Source of the DNA: Paenibacillaceae bacterium
GTDB taxonomy: Bacteria > Bacillota > Clostridia > Lachnospirales > Lachnospiraceae
Length of the DNA: 64,000 nt
Reading direction: 5' to 3'
Assembly (NCBI GenBank): GCA_015057705.1
Contig: SVDU01000008.1
Span: forward strand, 62,001 to 126,000
The notes below the pieces were generated by a model. It was given only the letters and a program-made list of their open reading frames with translations, ran no database searches and had not been told where the DNA came from. Positions 55,917 through 64,000 of the stretch are shown here, in pieces. Position 1 is the first letter of the stretch; each line of letters starts with the position of its first letter. Position numbers and translations under genes: made by a program.

Positions 55917-56771
55917 ATGATGTGGGACAATATAAAACTATCCGGATTTGCAGATGAGATTGATATGGATTTAGACATTCAGATGAATGTGTTGAAAAAA
56001 CTGGGAATGTCTTATGTAGAGATGCGGGGAGTAAATGGTAAGGGCCTGGTGGAGCATACAACAGAAGAGGCAAAAGAGATTAAAAGATGCCTTGACAGCA
56101 ATGGAATTAAATTATCATCCGTTGGTTCTCCCATTGGTAAAATTAAAATTGCAGATGAATTTGCTCCTCATATGGAGTTATTTAAACATACCGTGGAACT
56201 GGCACATGTAATGGAAACTCCCAATATCCGTATGTTCAGCTTTTTTATGCCGGAAAACTCCAGCTATGAGCCTTATAAAAATAAGGTGATGGATCAGCTT
56301 GGTCAGTTTGTGGATTATGCCAAAGCAAATGAAGTAATCCTTCTTCATGAAAACGAGAAGGATATCTATGGGGATATGGCGGACCGATGCCTGGAAATTA
56401 TGAAAGAATTTTATGGAGATCATTTTAAGGCAGTATTTGATTTTGCCAACTTCGTTCAATGCAAACAGGATACGATGGAAGCTTATGAGATGTTAAAACC
56501 CTATATTTCCTACATTCATATAAAGGATGCGCTCTGGGCAGATGCAAGCGTGGTTCCCGCAGGAATGGGAGACGGAAATGTGGAAAAAATACTTGGAAAC
56601 TTGAAAGAGAGTGGATATCAGGGCTTTTTATCCCTGGAACCACATCTCAGTGATTTTGCCGGCTTCTCGGCACTGGAACAGCATGGGGAGCAAAAGAGGA
56701 AGATGAGCGGGGAAGAGGCGTTTACCATGGCTCATGATGCTCTGATTAAAATACTGAATCGCATTTCTTAA
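55917..56771 (+). CDS. Sugar phosphate isomerase/epimerase-like TIM barrel
   Basis: A 284-residue AP-endonuclease-2/xylose-isomerase-like barrel. Metal-binding segments include LLHENEKDIYG, FDFANFVQ, YIHIKDAL and SLEPHL. It probably isomerises or epimerises an intermediate of the Gfo/Idh/MocA pathway. ATG 55917 follows AAAGGAGAG; an upstream TTG at 55899 overlaps the previous stop and has no site. Confidence 0.87.
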   Translation: MMWDNIKLSGFADEIDMDLDIQMNVLKKLGMSYVEMRGVNGKGLVEHTTEEAKEIKRCLDSNGIKLSSVGSPIGKIKIADEFAPHMELFKHTVELAHVMETPNIRMFSFFMPENSSYEPYKNKVMDQLGQFVDYAKANEVILLHENEKDIYGDMADRCLEIMKEFYGDHFKAVFDFANFVQCKQDTMEAYEMLKPYISYIHIKDALWADASVVPAGMGDGNVEKILGNLKESGYQGFLSLEPHLSDFAGFSALEQHGEQKRKMSGEEAFTMAHDALIKILNRIS

Positions 56772-56777
56772 TTACCG

Positions 56778-56823
56778 AAACCGCCATGGGCTGGATATTT
56801 TAAACCAGACCAGGGCGGTTTTC
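56778..56823. terminator. Bidirectional terminator between convergent genes
   Basis: AAACCGCC pairs with GGGCGGTTT, with an inner CTGG/CCAG stem. T-rich tails lie on both strands between the rightward isomerase and the leftward regulator. Confidence 0.75.
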
Positions 56824-58350
56824 TTATTCTCCTCCATTAATCCGTTTCACGTAAGCACTGGGCGACATACCGGTATTTTTCTTGAAAATCTGACTGAAAT
56901 ACTGAGGGTTGTTTCCACAGCCTACCTTTTCTGCAATCCATTGAATCTGCTCTGCGTGTCCTTCTACCAGAAGCTGTTTTGCTTTCTGGATTCGCTGGGT
57001 AGTCAGGTAATTGGAAAATTTCTGCCGGGTTTCTTTCAAAAAACGGGCACTCACATAATCCACATTCATAAATAAGTAGTTGTCAGCAATCCATTTCAGT
57101 GTCAGACTTGGGTTGTCTAAATTGTTTTCCACATACTGTATGACTTTTTCAATGAAAGGACTGTAGGATTTGGTGGTTTCCAAAGAGTCCTCCAGTATCC
57201 TGTTTATTTTCTCCAACAGCATATTACGAATAATTTCCGGATCCATCTGCTGGTTTAGGGTCATTAAATATTCGGTGGCTACAATTGAGGTGCCATAGCG
57301 GTTTCCGGCTGTTAATTTAATGATAATGCGGGAACCTGCCTGCTTCAAAAAATCAGGATTGCTGATATCATGAAGCGTGTCCTTCAGTTCTTTTAGCCCC
57401 ATCTGCTGTTCTTCTATATCTGCTTCCATCAAAAGAGTGGTCAGTTGTTCCAGCTTCTCGATCAGATTTTTATAATTGCAGATTGGTACTGGTCTTAAGC
57501 CATTCATAAAATATATCATACCATACCGTCTGATCTTTGTAGTTAAGGCCTCGATCAGCTGAATCAGATTTGGATAGGTGCTTCTGTGATAATCCAGTGT
57601 AACAGACTGATCCTTTAATGCCAGCTGTCTCATAAAATCATCCAGAAGTTCATAGGATACCTGGTGGCTTTCAAAAAACAATATCAGGGTATTTTTAACG
57701 TAGATGCTGTATACTGCAATGCCTGGTGCACTTTGGGTCATGTAGTCATAAATCAGCTGGAGGGCTGTTTCCAGGAGGGGTTCCTCCAGATAATGAAGGT
57801 AGCACAGCTCGTAACCGGTGTAGCAGAAATCCATAAAGCCGGAATAGACTTCCCAGGCGGGACCGGAACCATCCTCCATAAAAATTCCTTCGTTAATAAT
57901 ATTTGCCAGCACACTATAATGAAGGTGGCAGGTCAGTGCTTTCTGCCTGTCCTGCAGATCTTTAAAGGCACGTCTGTGATAATATTCCTTAATCACATCT
58001 TTCATACTTTCGATAATCTGCTCTTCATTGCTGGGCTTTAGCAGGTAATGGTGTACCCGGTATTTCATGGCCTGCTTGGCATATTCAAATTCTCCAAACC
58101 CGGAAAGAATAATAAACTGGATATCCATGTCTGTCTGTGAGATCCGCTCAACCAGTTCAAGACCGGAAATTCCCGGCATACGGATGTCGGTCAGAACAAT
58201 ATCAGGGGATTCATCAAGTATCATGTTATAGGCCTCGATGCCATCGCTGCAGCTTCCGATCAGCTCAATTCCCAGACTGTTCCAGTCAATTAAACTGGAA
58301 ATGGACTCCCTTATCATACGTTCGTCATCTGCAATCATTAATTTCAGCAA
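56824..58350 (-). CDS. YesN-type AraC-output response regulator
   Basis: A 508-residue regulator with an N-terminal receiver (ADDERMIRES, phospho-Asp in VLTDIRMPGISG near 55, Lys in YLLKPSNEE), a long middle region (about 130-400) and C-terminal AraC helix-turn-helices (WIADNYLFMNVDYVSARFL, KVGCGNNPQYFSQIFKKNTG). TTG start at 58350 with AAAGGAG upstream and an overlap of 7 nt with the kinase gene; an ATG at 58338 is possible but lacks a site. Likely activates the sugar importer at 60316. Confidence 0.88.
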   Translation of the reverse strand: MLKLMIADDERMIRESISSLIDWNSLGIELIGSCSDGIEAYNMILDESPDIVLTDIRMPGISGLELVERISQTDMDIQFIILSGFGEFEYAKQAMKYRVHHYLLKPSNEEQIIESMKDVIKEYYHRRAFKDLQDRQKALTCHLHYSVLANIINEGIFMEDGSGPAWEVYSGFMDFCYTGYELCYLHYLEEPLLETALQLIYDYMTQSAPGIAVYSIYVKNTLILFFESHQVSYELLDDFMRQLALKDQSVTLDYHRSTYPNLIQLIEALTTKIRRYGMIYFMNGLRPVPICNYKNLIEKLEQLTTLLMEADIEEQQMGLKELKDTLHDISNPDFLKQAGSRIIIKLTAGNRYGTSIVATEYLMTLNQQMDPEIIRNMLLEKINRILEDSLETTKSYSPFIEKVIQYVENNLDNPSLTLKWIADNYLFMNVDYVSARFLKETRQKFSNYLTTQRIQKAKQLLVEGHAEQIQWIAEKVGCGNNPQYFSQIFKKNTGMSPSAYVKRINGGE

Positions 58351-60101
58351 TTTCCATTCTCCTTTCGGGCAAGAGGAAAGGCAAGCCTTGCCACTGCCTG
58401 TTCATTTTCATTATAAAGGGTGAGACCATAATCTTCCCCATAGGTCAGCTGCATCCGCTGCAGAATGTTAAGCAGCCCGATTCCAAAGCCATGGGGACTG
58501 ATTTGATTGGTCTTCAGCTTTTCTAACAGCTGGTCCTCAAAAGCAGATCCGTTATTTTTTATGTAGACATAAAGAACATCCAAAGACCGTTCTGCCAATA
58601 TGTGAATAAAACAGCCCTCTGTATTCTCTTCCAGGCCGTATCGTATGGAGTTTTCCACCAATGGCTGCAGGGTGAGTTTTAACACGTAGCAGGAGTAAAG
58701 ATCCTCGGGTACTGTGATTTTATATTCCAGCCGGTCTTCATAACGGAATTTCTGAATGGTCATATAGCACTGTACCAGCTCCAGTTCCCTCCTTAAAGGA
58801 ACTTCTTTGTTTTTCTGATCCAGGGTAATTCTTAAAAGTGTGCCCAGATTCTCAGCCATGGAAGAGATATCCTTTGCGCCCACTGATTTGGCTCTCCAGT
58901 TAATGGATTCCAGTGTGTTGTAAAGGAAGTGGGGGTTCATCTGGGTTTCCAGGGCTTTTAGCTGTGCTTCTTTTCTTAGAATCTCGTTTAAGTAGCCGTT
59001 CTGAATCAGTATATTTACTTCATTTACCATCTGGTCAAACTGGGTATGAAGTATGCCCAGTTCATCGGTCCGCCCTGTATAATCATAGGGAATGTTAAGG
59101 GACTCTTTCTGCCCGTCAGCAAAGTTCTTCATTTTTAACAGCAGGTTATTAAAATGCCGGATTATGGAGTCAATCAGTGCGGAAGAAAGAATGCTGGATA
59201 TAATCACTGCAATGAAAGTAATAAAAAAAGAGAACCGAAAACTTGTGGTAAGAGAAGCCAGGATATTGTCATAAGGAATGATGCAGACATAATCCCAGTT
59301 ATAATTGGATAGAGCCTGTCTTACATAGAAGTAGTTCTTTCCCATGGACTGAAACATACCGAAACGGGATAGAAAGATTTTTGAGATCACCGTGGGATCT
59401 TTGTCAGTGACGGCAGAAGACTGATAGATTAAATTATCCCCATCATACAGGATATAATCGGCTGATTCATAGAGATGACTGTTATCCGTGGAGGAATCAA
59501 TCAGCTGCTTCATATCAATGTTTATGATCAGACTGCCGATGGAATCCAGCTTTAAAAACTGGGTGCGGCGGATATTCTTAACCATAAAAAGTCCGTACTG
59601 GTCGCTGTAATCCGTTACCAGAATGGTCTTTCCCTTTGCCTCTTCAGCCCGTGAAATTAAGTCCTTGCGTATGGAGTCGGGAAGTCTTTCTTTATTGATA
59701 ATGTGGGTGTGAATGGAAAAATTACTCTGGTACAGGCTCATGTAGCGGATGTTATTTTTCCTAAAGTTAAAATAGTATTCATTTAACATACCATAGATTG
59801 CCTTATAGGCCACGGTGCGTTCCTGGATCTGCTCTGTATCCTTTAGAATTCCCAGATTTTTCTGCATGGTACTGTCTGCAAGCACCATATCCGCCATGGT
59901 GCTGATCACGTCCAGATGGTTATTCAGTTCCTTGGCGGAAAAAGACAAAGAGGAAGCAACTGTCTGATAAAGAACCTTCTGGTGAGCCACAGAGATCATA
60001 CGGATATTAAATACAGAAACGGAAGTAAGGAGCAGGATACATAGAAATACAATGGACTGAATCTTCTTTTTTAACGTAAGATTCCGGATAAATGCTTTCA
60101 T
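58344..60101 (-). CDS. YesM-type sensor histidine kinase
   Basis: A 585-residue His_kinase/HATPase of the LytS/YesM type: N-terminal helix (about 14-35), extracytoplasmic sensor of the dCache kind (about 36-280), second helix (about 285-310), HAMP, the phospho-acceptor ALETQMNPHFLYNTLESINW and an HATPase domain (GFGIGLLNILQRM). The start at 60101 has GGAGGG upstream. The gene order kinase-regulator divergent from an ABC importer is typical of carbohydrate sensing. Confidence 0.9.
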   Translation of the reverse strand: MKAFIRNLTLKKKIQSIVFLCILLLTSVSVFNIRMISVAHQKVLYQTVASSLSFSAKELNNHLDVISTMADMVLADSTMQKNLGILKDTEQIQERTVAYKAIYGMLNEYYFNFRKNNIRYMSLYQSNFSIHTHIINKERLPDSIRKDLISRAEEAKGKTILVTDYSDQYGLFMVKNIRRTQFLKLDSIGSLIINIDMKQLIDSSTDNSHLYESADYILYDGDNLIYQSSAVTDKDPTVISKIFLSRFGMFQSMGKNYFYVRQALSNYNWDYVCIIPYDNILASLTTSFRFSFFITFIAVIISSILSSALIDSIIRHFNNLLLKMKNFADGQKESLNIPYDYTGRTDELGILHTQFDQMVNEVNILIQNGYLNEILRKEAQLKALETQMNPHFLYNTLESINWRAKSVGAKDISSMAENLGTLLRITLDQKNKEVPLRRELELVQCYMTIQKFRYEDRLEYKITVPEDLYSCYVLKLTLQPLVENSIRYGLEENTEGCFIHILAERSLDVLYVYIKNNGSAFEDQLLEKLKTNQISPHGFGIGLLNILQRMQLTYGEDYGLTLYNENEQAVARLAFPLARKENGNC

Positions 60102-60140
60102 ACGCCCTCCTTAACGGGACAGCCCTGGTCTGATAAACAG

Positions 60141-60169
60141 ATTATATATAAAACGTGACAATAATACAA
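60141..60169 (-). promoter_or_regulatory. Promoter of the YesM/YesN operon
   Basis: On the minus strand: TTGTAT (60169-60164), 17-nt spacer, TATAAT (60146-60141). Confidence 0.6.
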
Positions 60170-60205
60170 CATAAAACGGTTAAAAATATACAAAATAAAC
60201 AAAGA

Positions 60206-60241
60206 AACTCGGTTTTTTCCACTTTGAACTCGGTTTTCCAC
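60206..60241 (+). promoter_or_regulatory. Direct-repeat operator before the ABC importer
   Basis: AACTCGGTTTTTTCCAC (60206-60222) and AACTCGGTTTTCCAC (60227-60241) start 21 nt apart. The second abuts the -35 box, as expected for an AraC-output activator such as the YesN-type regulator encoded next to it. Confidence 0.8.
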
Positions 60242-60242
60242 A

Positions 60243-60271
60243 TTTACTGCTTATTCTTAGAAACGTATAAT
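60243..60271 (+). promoter_or_regulatory. Promoter of the sugar ABC importer
   Basis: TTTACT (60243-60248), 17-nt spacer, TATAAT (60266-60271). Confidence 0.7.
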
Positions 60272-60315
60272 AAAACTACCTAAGATGAGTAATAAATTTT
60301 AAGGAGGAAGGTATT

Positions 60316-61686
60316 ATGAAGAAAAAAATTGCATTACTGATGTCATGCTGTATGGCGGCAGCTTCTCTCGCAGGGTGCGGAGGTAGTTCTGCAAGTGCTA
60401 CCACAGCTGCAGCTCAGGCACCTGCAACCACACAGGCGGCCACGACGGCTCCTTCTAAGGAAGCCTCCGGTGGAAGCGGAGATGTGAAACTTACTATGAG
60501 CTGGTGGGGGAACCAGGTCAGAAATGAGAGAACGCAGGCAGCTTTAGACCTATATTCCGAACAGAATAAAGGAGTAACCATTGAAGGACAGTTTTCCGAG
60601 TGGTCTGATTACTGGAATAAGCTTGCTACATCGGCAGCAGGCCAGTCACTTCCTGATCTCGTTCAGATGGATTACATGTACATAGACCAGTATGTAAAGA
60701 ACAATCTATTAGTTGATTTAAAGCCTTATATTGAAAAGGGTGCCCTGGATGTATCCAATATTTCGGAAAATACCATGGCTTCCGGTACTGTAGACGGAGG
60801 AGTTTATGCAATCTGTGCAGGTATTAACTCTCCTGCCATGATGTATAACAAGACGTTACTTGATAAGAACGGTATCACAATCAAGGACTATATGACCATT
60901 GACGATTTTGAGGCAGTCTGCCGGCAGGTATATGAAAAAACCGGATATAAGACATCAATCGTTTACGGCACAGCCCAGACTTATCTGGACTATTTTATGA
61001 GAGCATACGATGTGGTTTTATTCGGTGATAAGAAGATGGGCGGAACAGCAGAGAGCTACATTCCGTTCTTCCAGATGTACGAGACCGGATTAAAAGAGGG
61101 ATGGCTCATTGATCCGGGTGTATTCGCAGAAATCTCCATTGGTTCTGTTGAACAGGATCCACTTGTAAACGGTTCCAGCCCGGAAACCATGTCCTGGTGC
61201 GCATTTGCAAACTCCAACCAGCTGACAGCAGTTCAGAACGCTGCTCCGGAAGGCGTTACCATTGGCATGACTACCTGGCCGTCTCCTGATCCCAAGAAGT
61301 CCGGCTACTTAAAATCCAGCCAGTTCTTCTCCATCGGAGCTCATACCAAGAATCCGGATGAAGCAGTGAAAGTGTTAAATTATCTGGTTAATTCAAGCGA
61401 TGCAAATAATATTCTTTTAGGCGAAAGAGGCGTTCCAGCATCCAGCAAAATTGCGCAGGAGCTTTCACCCAAGATGGATGCCATCAACCAGGAGATCATC
61501 CGCTATATCAACGAAGTTGTAACACCTAACAGCTCACCGATCAATCCTCCCCAGCCAGATGGAGCAAGTGAGGTATTTAATCTGTTAAATCAGGTTCAGG
61601 AACAGCTTTGCTATGGTACATTTGATTCAAAAGCGGCTGCTGAGGAATTCTATAACAGTGCCAATAAGATCATGAGCCAGAAATAA
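60316..61686 (+). CDS. Carbohydrate ABC transporter solute-binding lipoprotein
   Basis: A 456-residue family 1 extracellular solute-binding protein. A signal peptide ends in the lipobox SLAGC with Cys21, followed by an Ala/Thr/Ser linker (about 25-50) and the binding fold (LTMSWWGNQVRNERTQAA, DLVQMDYMYIDQYV, GERGVPAS). It delivers an oligosaccharide to the permeases encoded downstream. Start ATG 60316 follows AAGGAGG. A terminator hairpin after this gene should make it more abundant than the permeases. Substrate inferred to be pectin-type from the GH28 neighbour. Confidence 0.93.
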   Translation: MKKKIALLMSCCMAAASLAGCGGSSASATTAAAQAPATTQAATTAPSKEASGGSGDVKLTMSWWGNQVRNERTQAALDLYSEQNKGVTIEGQFSEWSDYWNKLATSAAGQSLPDLVQMDYMYIDQYVKNNLLVDLKPYIEKGALDVSNISENTMASGTVDGGVYAICAGINSPAMMYNKTLLDKNGITIKDYMTIDDFEAVCRQVYEKTGYKTSIVYGTAQTYLDYFMRAYDVVLFGDKKMGGTAESYIPFFQMYETGLKEGWLIDPGVFAEISIGSVEQDPLVNGSSPETMSWCAFANSNQLTAVQNAAPEGVTIGMTTWPSPDPKKSGYLKSSQFFSIGAHTKNPDEAVKVLNYLVNSSDANNILLGERGVPASSKIAQELSPKMDAINQEIIRYINEVVTPNSSPINPPQPDGASEVFNLLNQVQEQLCYGTFDSKAAAEEFYNSANKIMSQK

Positions 61687-61700
61687 CTACCGGTAATATT

Positions 61701-61728
61701 CGGGGCAGAGAACGCTCTGCCCCGTTTT
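61701..61728 (+). terminator. Partial terminator between binding protein and permeases
   Basis: CGGGGCAGAG pairs with CTCTGCCCCG around AACG, followed by TTTTC. The short T run permits read-through, a common way to lower permease expression. Confidence 0.8.
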
Positions 61729-61765
61729 CAATCAGAGCAGTGATATGTGAACGGAGGGGACGTAT

Positions 61766-62677
61766 ATGAAAGAAAAAAAGAGGGAAAGCTTCAGACATTT
61801 TATGAACAGGGAAAGTACGGCAGGATTCGTATTCAGCCTTCCGTTTAGCATAGGATTTCTCATGTTCATGGTAGTTCCCATGGGGCTGTCCCTTTATTAT
61901 TCCTTTTGTGACTACAACATTCTGGCACCGCCAGTCTTTGTAGGAATGAAAAATTACATAAAGATGTTTACGGATGATCCGGTGTTTTTAAAAACCATCG
62001 GTGTCACCTTTTATTTTGCATTTGTATCGGTTCCAATGCGTCTGGTATTTGCCCTGATTGTAGCACTTATCCTGTTTAGGACTACAAAAGCTACGGCATT
62101 CTACCGCGCGGCCTACTATCTTCCGTCTATTATCGGTGGTTCGGTGGCGGTGGCGATTCTCTGGAAGCGTATATTTGCAACCGACGGAGTGGTAAATCAG
62201 CTGCTTCGGATCATTGGAATCAAAACCAGTTTTCCGTGGCTTGGAAATGTAAATACAGCCATCTGGACCCTGATTATACTGGCTGTCTGGCAGTTTGGTT
62301 CATCCATGCTGATCTTCCTATCGTCGCTGAAACAGATTCCGGTTACGCTTTATGAAGCCGCGAGAGTGGACGGGGCAAACCGTTTTTCCCAGTTTTTTAA
62401 GATCACGCTGCCTCTTTTGACTCCTACTATATTTTTTAATCTGGTTATGCAGACCATCAATGGATTTTTGGCATTTACTCAGTGTTTTATTATTACACAG
62501 GGGAAACCCCTGAATTCCACTTTGTTTTACACGGTTTATATGTACCAGCAATCCTTTGAGTTTTACAATACCGGTTATGGTGCGGCTCTGGCGTGGGTCA
62601 TGCTGGGGATCATCGGACTGATCACGTTAATCTTATTTGCTACTAAAAAATTCTGGGTCTATACGGAAGGAGTGTAA
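61766..62677 (+). CDS. Carbohydrate ABC transporter permease (MalF-like)
   Basis: A 303-residue permease with about six helices and the EAA loop EAARVDGANRFSQFFKITLP (about 204-223). It forms a heterodimer with the next gene product. ATG 61766 follows CGGAGGGG. Confidence 0.93.
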   Translation: MKEKKRESFRHFMNRESTAGFVFSLPFSIGFLMFMVVPMGLSLYYSFCDYNILAPPVFVGMKNYIKMFTDDPVFLKTIGVTFYFAFVSVPMRLVFALIVALILFRTTKATAFYRAAYYLPSIIGGSVAVAILWKRIFATDGVVNQLLRIIGIKTSFPWLGNVNTAIWTLIILAVWQFGSSMLIFLSSLKQIPVTLYEAARVDGANRFSQFFKITLPLLTPTIFFNLVMQTINGFLAFTQCFIITQGKPLNSTLFYTVYMYQQSFEFYNTGYGAALAWVMLGIIGLITLILFATKKFWVYTEGV

Positions 62678-62682
62678 TATTC

Positions 62683-63528
62683 ATGAAAACAAGGAAAAGA
62701 ATCGGCGGGATTGTCTATCACGCCATCGTCTGCGGCCTTGGTCTGATCATGATTTACCCTCTTGTTTGGATGATCATGAGTTCGTTTAAGGAGAGCAATA
62801 CTATTTTTATCACAGCAGGCCAGCTGATACCTAAAAAGTTGGTGTTTGCCAATTATGCAACCGGCTGGAAGGGATTTGCAAAAACAGGATTTGTTGTATT
62901 TTTAAGAAATTCCATGTTTATTGCCGTTGTTGCAACGATTGGTACGGTATTTTCCTCTGCCTTTGTGGCATATGGACTTGCCAGATGCAGATTTTTCGGA
63001 AGAAAGTTTTTGTTCGTAGCCATGCTTCTTTCCATGATGCTGCCGGCACAGGTATTAATGATTCCCCAGTATTTATGGTATCAGAAGCTGGGGTGGGTGG
63101 GAAGTTACAGACCCTTGATTGTCCCCTATTATTTTGCAATTCAGGGCTTCTTCATCTACCTGATGATTAACTTCATTGATGGTATTCCAAGAGAACTTGA
63201 TGAAGCGGCTAAAATTGACGGCTGCTCCTACTACAGTATATTTGCTAGAATTATACTGCCCTTAATTACACCGGCTTTAATTACTGCAAGCATTTTCTCA
63301 TTCATGTGGAGATGGGATGATTTCCTTTCCGCCCTTCTGTACATTAATGAATCTGCAAAGTATCCGGTCAGCCTTGCATTAAAATTGTTCTGTGATCCAG
63401 GATCCTCCTCTGATTACGGTGCCATGTTTGCAATGGCAACACTCTCCATTTTGCCTGCAGTTATTATTTTTATCAGCCTGCAGAAGTATCTGGTGGAAGG
63501 AATCAGCACATCTGGATTAAAAGGTTAA
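62683..63528 (+). CDS. Carbohydrate ABC transporter permease (MalG-like)
   Basis: A 281-residue permease with about six helices and the EAA loop ELDEAAKIDGCSYYSIFARI (about 172-191). It starts 6 nt after the first permease. No ATPase gene is nearby, so a shared MsmX/MsmK-type ATPase from elsewhere is expected. Confidence 0.93.
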   Translation: MKTRKRIGGIVYHAIVCGLGLIMIYPLVWMIMSSFKESNTIFITAGQLIPKKLVFANYATGWKGFAKTGFVVFLRNSMFIAVVATIGTVFSSAFVAYGLARCRFFGRKFLFVAMLLSMMLPAQVLMIPQYLWYQKLGWVGSYRPLIVPYYFAIQGFFIYLMINFIDGIPRELDEAAKIDGCSYYSIFARIILPLITPALITASIFSFMWRWDDFLSALLYINESAKYPVSLALKLFCDPGSSSDYGAMFAMATLSILPAVIIFISLQKYLVEGISTSGLKG

Positions 63529-63535
63529 AATATGG

Positions 63536-63584
63536 CAGAGGTAGTACAAAAAACAGCTTTTTTGTGCGCCTCTGTTATTTTTTT
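63536..63584 (+). terminator. Rho-independent terminator after the importer
   Basis: CAGAGG (63536-63541) pairs with CCTCTG (63569-63574), with an inner A6/T6 stem, then a T-rich tail. Confidence 0.75.
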
Positions 63585-63587
63585 CGG

Positions 63588-63624
63588 TTTAGACCTTTCA
63601 TTTGTCAGTCTAAATTGATATAAT
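63588..63624 (+). promoter_or_regulatory. Inverted repeat and promoter before the GH28 gene
   Basis: TTTAGAC (63588-63594) and GTCTAAA (63608-63614) form a 7-bp dyad with a 13-nt gap. TATAAT lies at 63619-63624 with TTTCAT 17 nt before it. The dyad covers the -35 to -10 spacer, suggesting a repressor site. Confidence 0.5.
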
Positions 63625-63675
63625 TGGGCAGTTTAGTAGTACAATCTGGTTAAGGCACAGGAAATGGAGGAAATT

Positions 63676-64000
63676 ATGATTTACAATGTATTGGAATTCG
63701 GAGCAAAAGGCGATGGGAAAACAAATGACGCTGCAGCAATTCAGAAAGCAATTGACGAATGCACCGGCGCAGGCGGCGGTCGTGTACTCCTTCCCGGCGG
63801 ATATATCTATAACAGCGGTTCAATTCTTCTTAAATCAAATGTAGAGTTTCATTTAGAGATGGGAGCGGTATTAAAAGCCAGCGATGATTTAAATGATTAT
63901 TATCCCCTGGCCAACGGCGGAAAGATCGTGGCTCATGAATCCGGTCTTCCATCTTTTTTAAACAGTGAATATAATGGCAGACCATTTCACGCATTTATAT
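63676..64000 (+). CDS. Glycoside hydrolase family 28 polygalacturonase-like (partial)
   Basis: The first 108 codons of a GH28-type beta-helix protein, cut by the window end. It shows the family start VLEFGAKGDGKTNDAAAIQKAID, then AGGGRVLLPGGYI and LLKSNVEFHLEMGAVLKASD. Catalytic Asp residues lie beyond the window. There is no signal peptide, so it is probably cytoplasmic and acts on imported oligogalacturonides or rhamnogalacturonan fragments. ATG 63676 follows TGGAGG. It has its own promoter after the importer terminator. Confidence 0.85.
   Translation, partial: MIYNVLEFGAKGDGKTNDAAAIQKAIDECTGAGGGRVLLPGGYIYNSGSILLKSNVEFHLEMGAVLKASDDLNDYYPLANGGKIVAHESGLPSFLNSEYNGRPFHAFI

Overview
The window looks like chromosomal DNA of a fermentative, spore-former-type Lachnospiraceae (Lacrimispora / Clostridium saccharolyticum-like). 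Reasons: moderately low GC, strong AGGAGG ribosome sites, frequent GTG/TTG starts, Gram-positive promoters and a SAM-I riboswitch on metK. The gene set also fits: a glycyl-radical choline microcompartment locus, an F-type ATP synthase with a Na+ signature, and PRD-regulated PTS systems. The species assignment is inference from gene content, not from a search.

Layout. 1-7.4 kb: housekeeping and accessory genes (2TM-domain protein cut by the window edge, DJ-1/PfpI protein, methyltransferase, YhgE/Pip membrane protein with an overlapping membrane-anchored partner, thioredoxin) and then a MerR-family regulator. 7.5-23.95 kb: one long operon for choline fermentation in a bacterial microcompartment (BMC). 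It holds two DMT-type transporters, eight single-domain or vertex shell proteins, choline TMA-lyase CutC and its activase CutD, two aldehyde dehydrogenase homologues (one lacking the catalytic Cys), an iron alcohol dehydrogenase, PduL, and EutJ, EutP, EutQ and EutT-like accessory proteins. CutC splits choline into trimethylamine and acetaldehyde. Acetaldehyde is reduced to ethanol, or oxidised to acetyl-CoA and then acetyl-phosphate for ATP. The MerR gene and the operon share one operator/promoter architecture, which ties the regulator to the operon.

24.1-31.4 kb: complete atp operon (Z, I, a, c, b, delta, alpha, gamma, beta, epsilon) with a Na+-type c subunit. 31.4-33.1 kb: decayed sugar-utilisation remnants (solute-binding protein, LacI effector domain, GH3 C-terminus). 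33.2-41.6 kb: two sugar nucleotidyltransferase paralogues, a Pro/Gly/Trp-repeat protein, a large membrane-anchored protein, murA, and a SAM-riboswitch-controlled metK. 41.6-49.6 kb: a hexitol PTS regulon with two EIICB paralogues, a PRD activator, EIIA, a 1-phosphofructokinase-like kinase and a Zn dehydrogenase. Two copies of one operator-promoter module precede its two transcription units.

49.8-52.7 kb: an OmpR-type two-component system translationally coupled to a Cys-rich DUF6062-like protein. 52.7-56.8 kb: an AraC regulator divergent from two Gfo/Idh/MocA dehydrogenases and a sugar isomerase-like TIM barrel. 56.8-64 kb: a YesM/YesN-type two-component system divergent from a carbohydrate ABC importer (no ATPase gene) and the start of a GH28 polygalacturonase-like gene, suggesting pectin-type oligosaccharide use.

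The most unusual items are the active-site-dead aldehyde dehydrogenase in the choline BMC, a palindromic tandem repeat that appears to have extended the EutP-like GTPase, the paired MerR operators, the duplicated hexitol operator-promoter modules, and a shell protein with a putative nucleic-acid-binding tail. The choline BMC itself is a known type of system; I did not find an unmistakably new system.
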